Assembly: GCF_963583255.1 (NCBI RefSeq)
Contig: NC_084808.1
Location: 14,717,201-14,781,200, forward strand
Source: Pyrus communis
Taxonomy: Eukaryota; Streptophyta; Magnoliopsida; Rosales; Rosaceae
Length of the DNA stretch: 64,000 nucleotides
Direction of reading: 5' to 3'
Shown: positions 43,119 through 57,000 of the stretch, one piece after another
Layout of the letters: each line of letters opens with the position of its first letter
How positions within the stretch are numbered: the first letter of the stretch is position 1
The notes under the pieces: model-generated
The model's input: only the letters and a program-made list of their open reading frames with translations
Told to the model about the DNA's origin: nothing
Databases searched by the model: none
Made by a program: the position numbers and the translations under genes

Positions 43119-44149
43119 TGGTATGTTTGTTGCACCAGACTATCTTGGACTGGACTAGCTTCAGGAACTAAGCTGGTTTGACTTAGAATAAACTAAACTA
43201 GAAGTGTCTAGTATAGTGTTGGACTAAGAAGTAGCGTAATTTACAAACTCTAATATTGCATTATTTAATTCACAATTATTAATCCCTTTTTTTTCTCCCT
43301 CTTTTTCTCCCTTCCCTGTCCCACTTTGGAGAAATTTTTAGTTGTGATGGGAACACGGATGGTACACCACATGTTTTTATGTAAGTGGTGGAAAATTTTA
43401 ATTTTTAAGTTACTAACCTTTTTAAAACACATAACCCACCATTTATATAGGGACACATGGTGTACCACCTCCTGTGATAGTCACACTGAAAAATCTCTCT
43501 CCACTTTGTCCCTCTTTTTCTCCCTTCTTTGTCCTACTCTCTCCCTCTTCCTCCCCAGATCAAACCTCGCCGGACTGGACTCTCGGAAATTTTCATTTCA
43601 ACTCCCTATCGATTCCACTCTCTATCTCTCTATCCTTCCTCCATTTCTCCTAGTTGCATGCTATTTGAACATAACCCTCATTACCAAACCTCTTTTCCCA
43701 ACGTGTTTTCCTCGGTCAAACCTTGTCATATTGGATGAAGTTAGATCCACTAACAAACTCCTTACCATCTTTGGACCCAGATTCAAGCTTTGCACTCTTG
43801 AATCTGTCACAGATTCAAAGAAACCCAAACTAGCCGAGACTTCTAGGCCATTTTTCGGCCACCTTCGACCTCCGTTTTGGTCCCAATTCAAGTAGAATCC
43901 CCTAACTCCTAGCTCCAATTTGGTATTTATGTGAAAACTGGTTATGAAACGGATTTGAAAATTGGTCGGTCTTAGCTAGTCCTATGGTTTTTGGGGGGTG
44001 TCACTAAGAACTGCTAGCCCCATGGTTAGTCGAGCTGAGTGAAATTTTGTGTTGTTAAACCCAATCTCTGCAGGTAACAAACATAGGACTGGACTAACCC
44101 TTAGTTCAGTCCAGTCCAGTGAGTGTTAGAGAGGGCAAACAAATGCCCC
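43119..44149. mobile_element. PIF-Harbinger-like non-autonomous element, copy 1
   Basis: Left end TGGTATGTTTGTTGCACC and inverted right end GGGGCATTTGTTTGCCC pair with a small gap; TTA lies on both sides (43116-43118 and 44150-44152). Subterminal GGACTGGACTAG and CAGTCCAGTCCAGT words are in opposite orientation. The interior is pyrimidine-rich (43495-43640) and contains a nested MITE at 43329. A second copy starts at 63656. Confidence 0.8.
43329..43500. mobile_element. Nested hAT-type MITE inside the 43-kb element
   Basis: 172 bp with inverted ends GAGAAATTTTTAGTTGTGA and AGAGAGATTTTTCAGTGTGA (minus strand) and the shared GGTACACCA words; perfect 8-bp target duplication CCACTTTG at 43321-43328 and 43501-43508. 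Confidence 0.85.
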
Positions 44150-44152
44150 TTA

Positions 44153-46632
44153 GAGTTTATTCTATATTTTCATTAAGTAGAACATAAGCTTTTGTTGTAG
44201 CCACTAGTGTAGATATTTTAAATTGATGATCGAGTTTGTTCATCATTTTCTTCTAAGGTTTAGGATTGTATTTATTAAAAATCATCAAAATCGAAGCTAA
44301 AATGGCTGTTAAATCGTGACTTTTCGTTTCTAACTATTGAATGATTTTGCCTCGTTACCTAATCTTCCAACGCTTTGACCTGCGAGCTTCTTGGGATAAC
44401 TTCGAAAAATACAATGGATCCAAGGACACCACAATGAAGTCAATCTCATTGAGAACTTTATGTCAAAACAATATCACCCAAAACAGTGGTCGGAATCAAG
44501 AGATACGACTGAGTCAAAAGTTGTGTCACAAACAAGTGTGGTTGACCCTGCCGCCTGAAAACGCATATGGGCTGGGCCAACTTCATGTTTTTGAAAAGTC
44601 AAGGTTTTTCTGATTATGAGGTTCAACTTTCTATCTGTAGTATCTGGCAAAAAATCAAAATTCCCTCCAATTTAAACCACTTCTAAGTTATTCGTTTTAA
44701 CTCGGAATTGGGCTTCGTTTGCTCCAACACGCTCGTTGGATCTATTTCTATTCATCTATTATAAACCAATATTATAAACCAATCTCGAAACATCATAGTA
44801 AAATTTAAAATGATCAAAGTGCCCTTTAAATCACTTTTCTCAGAATTGTAAACTATATAAGAATAAATTTCAAGACGGGAAATCGCATATATGTCCCTAA
44901 CGGTTAAGATTCGTCCCTCATAGAAAAGAGAGAAACCTTAGCCAAAATTCCCTAGTGTGCCGACCGTAATTATTCCAAGTGAGAGATCATGCTAGCACAA
45001 TCGAGTCCGCACTCCATCTTCCATTGTTGGTTTATCAATATAGATACTCCTCAACACTTGGAAAGCTTTCTCGTGAATCTTCATGAATACAAGCACAAGA
45101 ATGATCATACAAAGTGGTGCACACACAACTAAGAATTCACATAAGTACTAATTCATTGGTCTTCTTCATTTATTGCATTATCTATTTACAACCAACCCTA
45201 TATGTAATTGGAATTATAAATCATAATTCTTATTTATTTTTCATTGCGTATTTAATTATTAAGATTAGATTAATCCCAATTATATACCGGAAATCAACTA
45301 CTAGTATCAGTGAGTCATCACCAATTCTTCAGATTCACCGAGATATGCCTGAGACTGGCTCGACACTGCTTAGAAATGGCTGAGGAGCAACTTGGAATCA
45401 TCAGTGCGGCTTGGAAGGCAAAAGTTGCCGCGGTAGGAGGAAAAAGGGAAAAAAAATTAAAATGCCCTAAACCAGAAATGACGTCGTTTTGCTTTGTCCA
45501 ACCACAAATGAAACGTGTGTTTTGTTTGAATAGTAGCTGCTTTTTAAGACTAGGAGTAGGCGAACCCTTTTTTAAGATTAGAAAATAAGGGTTTAGATAT
45601 TTTGACCTAATAAACATTAAAACAATTATTAAAAATTCCCGAAGACTATAATACATCTATAAATAAAGGGTTTGGAGGACAAAAATTGGCCGCTTATGCT
45701 TGATTTAGACTAAACGTTAATTGTGCCTCATCTTCAATTGACATTAGTATATCAAAGTTCACATTGGAATTGACATCAACAATTAGCTTCAATTTTCTTT
45801 TTAGCAAACTCATGTTCTTTATCATCATGAGTCTGACGGGGGGTGTTTAGAAAAAAATAGTAATTTAGTGTATTTTATGTTAGAGTATTTTAGTATTTTA
45901 TGTATTAGGGTTTTGCAGTATACAAAAAACCAGATAATGAATACAAATGTAGGAAACAATTTTCTGGCAAGTAGGTGTATGAATCTAAATCATTCTTCTC
46001 TCAATGAGCTGGAGTAGTGTAAGTAGTATCTAATCTAACTAACTAGCTAGCTAGCTTTTATTGTTAGTGATCAATCTGTTTGGTGATGAACAGATTCCAT
46101 TTCACCCTAATCCAAGTATCTTTCCCAATCAATTTCCCACGTTACAATACGTACGGACGTATTCCAAATTATTTGGAAACAGTATTCATATGATTACAAT
46201 GCAAAACGATGACAAATCATAATTTAATTAATTAAATTAAAAGAGAATATTAAATTAAGAAGCAGGAGCTACACAGCAAATATTCGGAAGCGACTTTGCT
46301 ATCTATGTCGCATTGCTTCTCGTTTTCTTCGCACAACAGCGTTGGCAAAGCCATCGATCGACCGATATCCCAACACTCCACACAAACAGCCCTCCTCCTC
46401 CTATTTGGGTCCTTCCTCTCTCCCCTTTCTCTCTCTCTCTTCTTTCTCTCTCTCCCAACACAAACCCGCTGGCATCAGCATAACCAATCGCATCTCTCCC
46501 TAATTTATTTCCTCGCTCCTTGTTCTCCTCTCTCTTTTAAGAGAAATGCCCGTTTTGTCTCTTCCGCCGGATATCTGACTTCCGACCGCTACATCATCTC
46601 CCTCTCCCTCATCCGCCCCCGCCCCAGCTTCC
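44153..46632. other. Intergenic region and 5' leader of the DUF810 gene
   Basis: No conserved frame from 44153 to 46290. The frame at 45310-45588 (92 aa) has no recognisable motif. From about 46380 the DNA becomes C- and CT-rich (CTCTCTCTCTTC), typical of a plant 5' UTR, ending at the ATG at 46633. Confidence 0.45.
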
Positions 46633-49600
46633 ATGGGACCCCACCACCACTCTCGCCGTGAGTCCCTATGCAGCTCCCTTCTTGCCCCCCGTCCGGACTA
46701 CCACGACTCCGACCCTGACCTCGTCTGGCCCTTCGGCAAGCTCGAGGGCATCGACCGTGATGAGGTGCGCGAGACCACGTACGAGATCTTCTTCACGGCA
46801 TGTCGGTCATCCCCTGGCTTCGGGGGACGGAACGCCCTCGTGTTCTACTCCAATCACCAAGATAACAACAACAACAACAACAACAGCAATAGTAATGGTG
46901 GGGAGGGGAGCGGGTCCGGATTGGGATCGAAGGTAAACGGGGTGGTGACTACACCGACAAGCCGGGTGAAGCGGGCGCTCGGGCTGAAGATGCTGAAGCG
47001 GTCTCCGTCGAGGAGGATGACTTCAGGTGCCGGAAATGGTGGATGGTCAAGTCCCTCCTCGCCAAACGGATCGAATAGTAGTGGCTCCCCCGGGATGTCG
47101 TACACCCTGCCACCCTCGAGGCCGAGGCGGCCAATGACTTCGGCCGAGATCATGAGGCAGCAGATGAGGGTCACGGAAGGCAGCGATAATCGGCTGCGGA
47201 AGACGCTCATGAGGACCCTCGTAGGCCAAGTACGTATTCATTTCAATTTAGATATCTCCATGCATGCAAATGTTCCATGCATTTGCTTTATAATTAATTA
47301 ATGAATGCAAATTATGAAATTTAGCACAAAGTAAAAGTTTAAGGTAATTGATGAGAATGAGCACGAAAATCATGACAATTCTGCACTCCCAAAGTAAAAG
47401 TTGAGTTTCTCACTCTCATCTTGTTTAATTTAACTTGTAACAAATGATAATTGCTGAGAATGTTACATTCCGTAGTTTCTTCAAAATCCCATAATCCCCA
47501 TTTATATTAACAACTCTCACTTTTATGACTTGTGATGTGGTCTATAAATATGATACAAATAATTTTACGAAGTAGGAAAATGTGATGCATAATGCATGTA
47601 GCACTAGTTCAATGACATTGAATTTGGTCTCTAATTAATCATGTTCTTCCTAATATAGATGGGTAGGCGAGCAGAGACCATAATACTCCCATTAGAACTC
47701 CTTCGACATCTAAAGCCATCCGAATTCAACGACTCCCATGAGTACCATTACTGGCAAAAGCGGCAGCTCAAAATCCTGGAAGCTGGTCTTCTTCTGCACC
47801 CTTCAATCCGACTAGACAAGTCCAACACATTCGCTTTGCGTCTCAGAGAGATCATTAGAGCGGGTGACACCAAAGCCATAGACACAGGGAAGAACTCAGA
47901 CACCATGAGAACCCTTTGCAACTCTGTAGTCTCTTTATCTTGGCGTAGCTCCAACGGAACTCCAACAGATGTGTGTCACTGGGCTGATGGCTACCCCCTC
48001 AACATCCACCTCTATGTTGCTCTCCTTCAATCAGTTTTCGACATCAGAGATGAGACATTAGTATTAGATGAAGTCGATGAACTGCTGGAGCTGATGAAGA
48101 AGACATGGTCGACCTTGGGGATCACTAGGCCAATACACAATGTGTGCTTTACATGGGTGTTGTTTCAGCAATACGTGCAAACTGCACAGATTGAGCCCGA
48201 CCTTTTGTGTGCTGCTCATGCTATGCTTGCAGAAGTGGCGAACAATGCCAAGAGGCCGGATAGGGAGGCTTTGTATGTCAAGATTTTGTCTTCGGTGTTG
48301 AGCTCAATGCAGGGGTGGGCGGAGAAGAAATTGCTTCGGTACCATGATTATTTCCAAAGAGGTACAGTTGGCCAAATTGAGAACCTTCTCCCTTTGGCCT
48401 TGTCATCCTCCAAGATCTTGGGTGAAGATGTTACAATCACAGAAAGAGGAGGAGGAGTAAAAGGTGATATAAAGGTGGTGGACAACTCCGGTGACCGTGT
48501 GGACTGCTACATTCGATCTTCTATGAAACAGGCTTTTGCAAAGGTTTATATGCTGCAACCTATTTGCTTGTTTGACACGCTCCTTACTTATCATTATAGA
48601 TGAGTAATGTTCTTTAACCAGATATCCGGTATGTTATGTTATCTAACAGTGAATCAAGACCAGACATGATTTCACAGTTTGGTAAAATAGCATGCCAACG
48701 TGACAATAGACACTTCCCATTATACCGTACAAATGTAATAGAGATATGCTTCTCATCTTCACATTTTTGTGTAGATTATGGAAGCTGGAAATGTCATTGA
48801 AGTGGCAGAAGACGCAGTGACTGATACGTTGTTTCAGTTAGCTCAAGAGACAGAGGAGTTGGCCTTGAAAGAGAGGGAAAGCTTCAGTCCTATACTCAAG
48901 AGGTGGCACACAATTGCAGCTGGTGTCGCGGCTGTGACATTGCACAACTGCTATGGAGCTGTGTTGAAGCAATACTTAAATGGAGTCTCCACGCTTTCAG
49001 GTGAGACAGTTGAGATATTGCAAAGGGCAGGAAAACTAGAAAAGGTTCTGCTCCAAATGGTGGTTGAGGACTCTGCTGAGTGTGAAGATGGCGGCAAAGC
49101 AATCGTTAGAGAGATGGTTCCGTATGAAGTTGATACAATCATAATGAACCTTTTAAAAAGATGGATTCATGAGAGATTAAAGAGAGGGAAAGAGTGTGTT
49201 CACCGTGCGAAAGAAAGCGAGGTATGTTTTACACTTGCTTTATAACCGTATTTGATAAAAATCCATTTTCGAATTTGAGCTTAAATGAGCAAGTATTTGT
49301 GTTGTAGACATGGAATCCAAAGTCCAAATCAGAACCTTATGCGCAATCAGCTGAGGAGCTAGTGAAACTGGCCAAGGAAACCGTGGATGACTTCTTCGAA
49401 ATTCCAGTAGGAATTACTGAAGATATTGTTCAAGATCTTGCAGATGGGTTGGAGCATCTCTTCAAGGAATATACTTCATTTGTCGCATCTTGTGGTAAGA
49501 GCCATTATTTCATATTAGGGATCAGTAATATGATGTCATGTTATGTTTTGGTATAAAATTAAGATTTTGGTAAAATTTTGTGTTGATCAAGGGATATTTC

Positions 49601-50588
49601 TTTCTCAGGTTCGAAACAGAGTTATATCCCTACACTTCCTCCTCTAACAAGATGCAATCGAGACTCGAAGTTCCTCAAGCTGTGGAAAAAAGCTAGCCCT
49701 TGTAGCATTGGAGCAGAAGGTTTTCACCCAAATGGAACAAATGACGGTCATCATCCTCGCCCATCAACGAGTAGAGGAACACAACGCCTCTACATCCGCC
49801 TCAACACTTTGCATTATCTCCTTCCCCACCTTTATTCTCTTGAAAAAAACCTCTCCCTCTCACCTCGAATCATTCCTTCAACACCTCGCAGTCGTTCTGC
49901 CAAGAACCGCAAGAGTCATAGCAATGCCTCTTCCTACTTTGAATTTGCAGTGTCAGGCATCCAATCGGCCTGCCAACATGTCTCAGAAGTCGCTGCCTAT
50001 CGCTTGATCTTCCTCGACTCAAACTCAGTCTTCTATGAAAGCCTCTATGTTGGTGATGTAGCCAATGCAAGAATAAGACCTGCGTTGCGAATTATCAAGC
50101 AGAATCTCACTCTTTTGGGAGCAATTCTCACCGACAAAGCTCAGGCCTTGGCGATCAAGGAAGTAATGAAGGCCTCTTTCGAAGCATTCCTCATGGTTTT
50201 GGTTGCTGGAGGAAGTTCCCGAGTGTTTTACCGAACTTACCATGAGATGATACAGGAAGATTTCGACAGCTTAAAACGTGTTTTTTGCACTTGCGGAGAA
50301 GGGTTGATAGCCAAGGATGTGGTGGAACATGAGGCAGAGACAGCGGAAGGGGTGATGGAGCTGATGGGGCAATGTACTGAACAACTTGTGGAGGATTTCA
50401 GCATTGTGACATGCGAAAAAAGCGGGATTGGAGTTGTGGGATCAGGGCAAAGGCTACCTATGCCTCCGACAACAGGACGGTGGAATAGATCAGATCCAAA
50501 CACAATATTGAGGGTGTTATGCCACAGGAATGACAAAGCAGCAAACCAATTCTTGAAAAGGACATTCCAACTAGCAAAGAGGAGGTGA
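46633..50588 (+). CDS. DUF810 / MUN-domain protein (UNC13-like), 5 exons
   Basis: Exons 46633-47229, 47659-48543, 48775-49221, 49308-49494 and 49609-50588 join in frame to 1031 aa, the usual length. The N-terminus has DPDLVWPFGKLEGIDRDEVRETTYEIFFTACRSSPGFGG, an Asn/Ser/Gly low-complexity stretch, the basic block SRVKRALGLKMLKRSPSRR, and TSAEIMRQQMRVTEGSDNRLRKTLMR. Exon 2 starts MGRRAETIILPLELLRHL, followed by the long helical body, including VCFTWVLFQQYV and the MUN region FYESLYVGDVANARIRPALRIIKQNL and FEAFLMVLVAGGSSRVF. The C-terminus is DPNTILRVLCHRNDKAANQFLKRTF. The best-known plant member, PATROL1, controls delivery of the H+-ATPase AHA1 to the plasma membrane; this one is closer in memory to At2g33420. 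The exon-2 ATG is an internal Met, not the start. It is intact and presumed to act in vesicle tethering or exocytosis. Confidence 0.92.
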
Positions 50589-51082
50589 TGGGAATAGTTT
50601 TTCATGTACATGTGAGGCTAATGTGTAAGTATCTACGGAGCATTTTAGAACCAACTTCTGGCGTTGTGACCAAAGAAGAAATATTCGAGGGAAACGTGAG
50701 GGGGCGCATGCATTGTATCCAAGCCTACAGAACTTTCAATGCCAAACCAAATATATTGCGGGGGATCGCGATGGAGAGATGATTGTACAAATTTTTCATT
50801 GTGATTTGTAGGTATTGATTGTTAATCCTCGTCCCCAATTGGGACATTGTTGTATTGTATCATAGCCGTTGTGCTCAAATGGAGTTTATGAAGGTCATTT
50901 TTCGCAAAACAAATCAACTCTTAATATATTTTTACGCCATAATTTGTCTGCAAAAGCTAAACAGATTCAAGAGCTGTTTCTGTTCAGATGTTTATATTTT
51001 ATTTTTCTCATTTCATTGACAATTTTGTAATACAATCAAACATACATAAAGCTGAGAACAATAACAAGGGTCACCCTTTAAG
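50589..51082. other. Convergent 3' flanks of DUF810 and NPF genes
   Basis: About 490 bp between the two stop codons, with no coding signal; it should contain both 3' UTRs. Confidence 0.5.
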
Positions 51083-54000
51083 TCACTTATTAGTTGGCCT
51101 ATTTCCTGAATCGTCTTCGTTGGACACCTTGTACGTCGTCTCCCTCAGTTCTTCCGTGAGCACTTCTATCGAATCTGAAATTTCAGCCTTGTACACATAC
51201 ATCTTAGTCATAAACAAGAAGAAAATAATGTTCAAGATGTTTAGTACCGTGAAAAATGCGTAGTAGTAATCGAGATGAGAAGCATTAAGGTTGTTCAGAA
51301 TCCATCCTTTGTGGCCATGCTTTTTGGTTATGTGAGAAATTGTTGAAAGAAGGAAACTACTAATAAAGTTTCCCATTCCTAAAGTGATCATGGAAAAGGA
51401 AGTCCCAAGACTCTTCATGTTTTCTGGTGCTTGATCGTAGAAAAACTCAATCTTGGCAACCTCTAGAAATGCATCAGCTGTTCCCATAAGCACAAATTGA
51501 GGAAGCATAACCAATATAGTGATCGGAACTTGTCCTCCGCTCTCGACTACTCCATGTTGCTTCGCAAGATGAAGCCTATACCTTTCAGTTAGAGATGCAA
51601 CGACCATAATCAAAATGTGGATAACCATTCCAATTCCCATTCTTTGAAGGAGAGTGATTCCTCTAGGGTTTTTGGTCACTTTTCGCATGATCTTGACAAA
51701 GAACCGGTCATAGAGCACGATGCTTACAAGCATGGAGAGGGTCACAAATGCGGTTAAACTTGCAGGGGGGATTTTGAAGCTTCCGAGTGATCGATCAAGG
51801 GTTGTGCCTTGTTTGACAAATAGGGTATTAATCTGTGCAACCATAGTGCTTGGTACAAATGTGGCTACCAAGATTGGAATCATTCTTAGCATTTGCTTGG
51901 TCTCTTCTACTTGGGTTACCGAGCATAGCATCCATGGACTAGTTGAGCCTGTTTTCACAGCAGCTTTGTTGAGAAACCTGTATGAATGTACACATTAATT
52001 ACAAAAATCAAAATCTTCATGGGAACTGTTATTAACAATCCGAAAATCTCAATCTACACTCCTTACAAGTGTATTTTTCTTCCTAATTATAGAAAGTTTG
52101 GAGTGTCAAATGAGATTTTTAGAGTGCCAATAATAATTCCCAATCTTCATAAAAGAGCCGGCTAACTTGCAGGCTTACTCTACAGTCACAACTAGACTTG
52201 ATATTTTAGACCCGACCCGTTAACCTAACCCAACCCACCCGTTAAGATTAGTATTTGCACCAGGTCTAGAATTTATATGTATAATGCATTGAAATATATT
52301 TTAAGCTCAACATCAACATATAGAATATCAAATGTCTAAAGGAAAGTGATTATCACATGACCTTTTTCTCCTTCTGCACACCCTTGATTATTTTTGTCCA
52401 TTGATTCTTCTTTGATTTTTATTCATTTCAATGACTAGAAATAAACATAAATGTGTACATGGAAAAACAGTGTGTGAAATTCATTTTCAATGCATAAATC
52501 AACATTAAAGTGGCAGTTATGGGCGTAACCAGGATGACAACAATGTGGAAACACTTGGCGGTGTTGTGTTAGGGTAGAAGTTTGTGCCAAGTTAGAGTTA
52601 AATTGAATAGGTATATATCTTCACATACAAAAGTTTAGAACATAAAAAGTATATTGGGCCTTTGTGTTGCTCGTTTAGCCCTCCATGTAGTTACGTCCCT
52701 AATAGTAGACAAGATAGTATAAGCAATAGCTTAAAAGAAATGTATATACACAAACCTTAGGGTTGGTGTGGAATCAATCCTGAATTTTCCCTTCTTTTCA
52801 TACTCCTCCAAGTTAAGCTCATGGAGCTCCTTAGGGTCAATAGGGAGTGTCACACTTCCTTTCCTCAATGCAGCCACTATGACCTCAACCATCCTTGTGA
52901 AGGGACTTCCACTTGGCACCTTGTGCCTATAAAATGGTGTGCCAGCCAAGAATATCAAAACAGATAAGAGAAGCCCAAGAGTTGGAAGCCCATATCCCAA
53001 GGCCCAGCCCACATTGTCCTGAATGTAGACAAGCACTGTGTTGGCAAAGAGTGTCCCAAAGAAGATGCTGAACATCCACCAATTGAAGAAGGAAAGCTTA
53101 TATTTCTTCTCCTTGGGGTCAAAATCGTCAAATTGTTCTGCTCCAATGGTTGAGATGTTGGGCTTGGTCCCACCTGTTCCAATGGCAAGAGTGTAGAGGG
53201 CCCCATAGAACACGGCTAAATGGAGTGTGGAGGCCTTCTTGCAGTTTTCCACATGGGGATCTAGGCAGGGAGGTGGTTTGAGGGAAGGAAGTGAAACTGC
53301 TAGGGTTAATACAGACATTCCCTGCAAATTATTCAAAATTTGTTAATTAACAACCACAGTTCTTGTATCGGGAACATTATCATGTACTGTTTAATATTCT
53401 CATGCTCCAATATGAAAAACGACATGGTTGAATGTTTTACTTTTAAAGTATATTAACAAAAAAAAAAAAAGACAAATATGTATATAATTTGAGTAGAATA
53501 ATAACATTATATGACAGTAATTCAAACAGACATCAAAACTGCTGCCTAAATAATTAATTAGTGTTTTCAACAAGATATAGCAACTATCATGAACTAATAT
53601 TGTTGATTGCGTTTGACCCTAATCAAACGTCACAACCAATTAGTTTTTTTTTGGTACGTCCTGATCCATCTGCCAGAAATACTATTTTTTTTATGGTTGT
53701 TTCAAAGATGATGGTGGTGACGGCATCATTCGCGGTGGCAATGGAACAATGGTGGTGGTTGTAATTGTACGTGGTGGTGACAACGGCTGTGACGATGGCG
53801 GTGGCGACAGTGGCAATGTTAGCAGTGATAATGGTAGAAATATGGTAGTGGTGCCAATAATGAGGTGTGGTGGTCGGGGTTCAAAGGTAACAATAGTAGT
53901 TGGGTGGCGATAATGGCAGTGGTGACAGTTGTGGTTGTGGTAGTGGCGGTTGCAACAATGATGGTTTTGTGGTAATGACAATGGTGGTGTTACGTTGTGG

Positions 54001-57000
54001 CAGTTGTGGTGGTGGTGGTGGTGGTGACAACGAAGGTGGTGCTAATGGCGGGGGTGATGTTTGGTGGTGGCAGTCACTTTGTTCTCCAAGAGATAAAATG
54101 TCTATAGAAGGATAACTAATGTCATTTAAAAACTAATAAGGATGTTACAGAAATTAAAAATATTTACTAAATGTTCAACTCCGTTTTTTATGAAAGAACC
54201 TTTTAAAATTAACCTGCAAACTACTTTTAAAAGTTGTTGCCTAGAAGTTATTGTTTTTAAAACATGCATGATATTTTTAGCTTTGCCAAACATTTCTTAT
54301 TGCTTAATTTAAAGTGAAGTAGTTTTTAGTGAAAAACAAAACCAATCAGAGCCTTAGACTTTGGAGAAAAAAAAAAAAAAAAAAAAAGCTTTTAGAGTTT
54401 AGGATGTGTTATCCACGTGCATTTTTTTACTTTCCACATACTCTTCTAAATTTTCGATCTCGTATCAAATAAATTGAAGAAAATCAAAGAATAAAAATTA
54501 AAGAAAACTACTGAAAAAAGCTTGAAAACTTTGAGTTTTAATGATAAGAACAAAACAAAAGGTAAAATGAATAGTACCATGATCGATTTTTTAGTGTAAA
54601 AATATGATTTTTCGTTAAAATGAACAGTACCGTGAACTTTTCGTTAAAACTCCTAAAAATTAATACCAATAAACTGTAATTTGGACCAGATCCGCATGCA
54701 TATGTTTTTGTGGACATGTGGAGTTGACTAGAGGGACGTACACGAAATAAAGAGGCTAAAACGTAGACGTAGACAAAGACCTAGATGTGGATGAGGACAT
54801 AGACTAGTACCGGGGCCGGCCAGAGAAATTGAAGATAGAAAAGTCAAGTTGTAGCATCAACACTCTAGATGACAAGGACGTCCTTAACCTTACATATAAA
54901 AACAGATTTTCCAAGTCAAACTTTCACACATCAGTAATCCAAGTATTGCTGACCAATGTGATTCATGAGTTTCTCGATCTATATAGCCAAAGTTTGAAGT
55001 TTACCATTAATTAATCTCAATAATTATCTAATATAATTTAAATTGTGAGATAGGTCCGTAATTAATAATTAAATTGTGATCAACTATGTATTGATCAATT
55101 GGTTTGGTGTAGGACCTACGTCAGTTCTGCACTAATATAATAAACGGTTCGTTGAAAACACCTGCAATGGAATATATGTGCATGTTTTTGCAATTTTCTA
55201 CCCTAATTAATAATTACCCATTATTTATTCAAGTACGGGATTTTTCATACTAAATTACTAAATAATTGAAAATAGTTTCTTTCTAGACAATTGTCTGATT
55301 TGTTAGGTTTGTTAGACTGTTAAAATAAGAATAAAGTGAATCTTTGTTTAAAATATGATCCGGATTCACGGTTTGATAATATATCATACCGAGTTGAATA
55401 TGACAATATAAAGTATAAACATTTGTATGGCAACTTAATTTGATACTAAATATATATATTGTTTACAACTAATATTATTACTAAGTTAAACTAAAGGATT
55501 GGATGAAGGTTTGAAAGTGTGAAGCTGTGTTGAAGAGAAAATTCTTATTCACCACGACAATCTATGTTGTGAGCCATAAGTTTCATTTTAAGAAATGTTC
55601 TCTTGTTAGACAGTAGCCTCACATCAATCGATTGTGAATTTAAATCAAAGTTCATGTGCTTTTATTCAAAATGTATGATTCAGATTAGTATTACATAACA
55701 TGTATATTGGACTTAATTAGTATAATATCGGCGCTTTTAAGTTTGAAACGATGGTAGAAAATGGACTAGCCAGTGCAGTTTTGACAGAGATAACTGAAGT
55801 ACGTTGAAGTTTGAAGGGCATACGTACCGATAGGTAGATTAGGGAAGCGATGAGGAATGTCCAATAACGACCGAGATGAGCATCGGCGACATATGCGCCC
55901 AAAATAGGAGTGATCCAAATGGTGCCAACCCAGTTGGTTACATTATTAGCAGACGTGACAGTGCCTTGATGAAGCTTCTTTGTCAAATACAAGATCAAGT
56001 TGGACGATATTCCGTAGTATGCCATGCGTTCAAACACCTCATACACTGCATGAAAATATTATAAAGTCAAACCAAATCAATGGGGAAGCATAAGGGTTGC
56101 ACACACAATTCAAGGACTGGTGGGCATTCAATATTGCGTATAATAAAGTGCAAGTAGGGTATGCATGGATAGGCGAAAATTATTTCCGGTGCATGGTATG
56201 CATCTAATAAACGAATGGTTGATTATACAGTTATAAGGATCTAGCTATCAAATTCAATTCATATCTGAATTTGACGATTGGTGGGCATTCAATATTGCAT
56301 ATAATAAAGGGCAAGTTGGGTATGCATGGATATTGATATACGAAAATTTTGTTTCGGTATATTGTATGCATCAAAAAAAAGAATAGCTGGTTATGCAGCT
56401 AAAGATCTAACTATCAAGATTTAATTGGGAAGAGTATAGTGATATGTCACAATTTCATTATATTTCGGTGGATAGCATGAATAGACAGAGAATTGAATAG
56501 GCAGTTAAAAATCTAACAAGAAAAATTTAGTCCCCAAGAATTCAACACCCGTGAATACTAAAAAAAAACTAGTAGATATGAGGTGGAAGACAAAGTGGTA
56601 CGAGAGATCGATCTGCATTCGGTGCATGTGAATATTATCTACCTAGGGTTTTTTTTTTTTTTTTGAGTGTGCTAATGGATTTGCGTGTTTTGACTGACCG
56701 AGTAGATAGCTGAAGACAAAATAAATATCTAAAGCAGCAGGTATTGTTTGTTTGAAATATCAAACTGACTGCCATTAACAATTTGCTTTGAATCTCTAAA
56801 GCAATATATCTTTAAATATCTATAGAGATATATCTATTTGATTCAGTGGCTAAGATTGATTAGCGTGCATGTTTCATTTAAATAATTGTGGGTTTAACTT
56901 GTAGTGTAATGATGTTAGGTTGTATTTTCCATGAACGTGGCCGGACAAAAGAGAAGAGCAAATATATAAAGAAGGATTCTATATCCTACATGTGAATAAC

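Noticed and set aside
45310..45588. 92-aa plus-strand frame
   Set aside because: No recognisable motif, no splice context, and overlapped by an equally long antisense frame.
46296..46661. 121-aa frame before the DUF810 start
   Set aside because: CT-rich leader sequence; ends across the true start in another frame, no conserved motif.
53691..54115. Gly-rich and His/Pro-rich frames in the NPF intron
   Set aside because: Caused by the low-complexity GGT tract, which lies between two conserved transporter exons.
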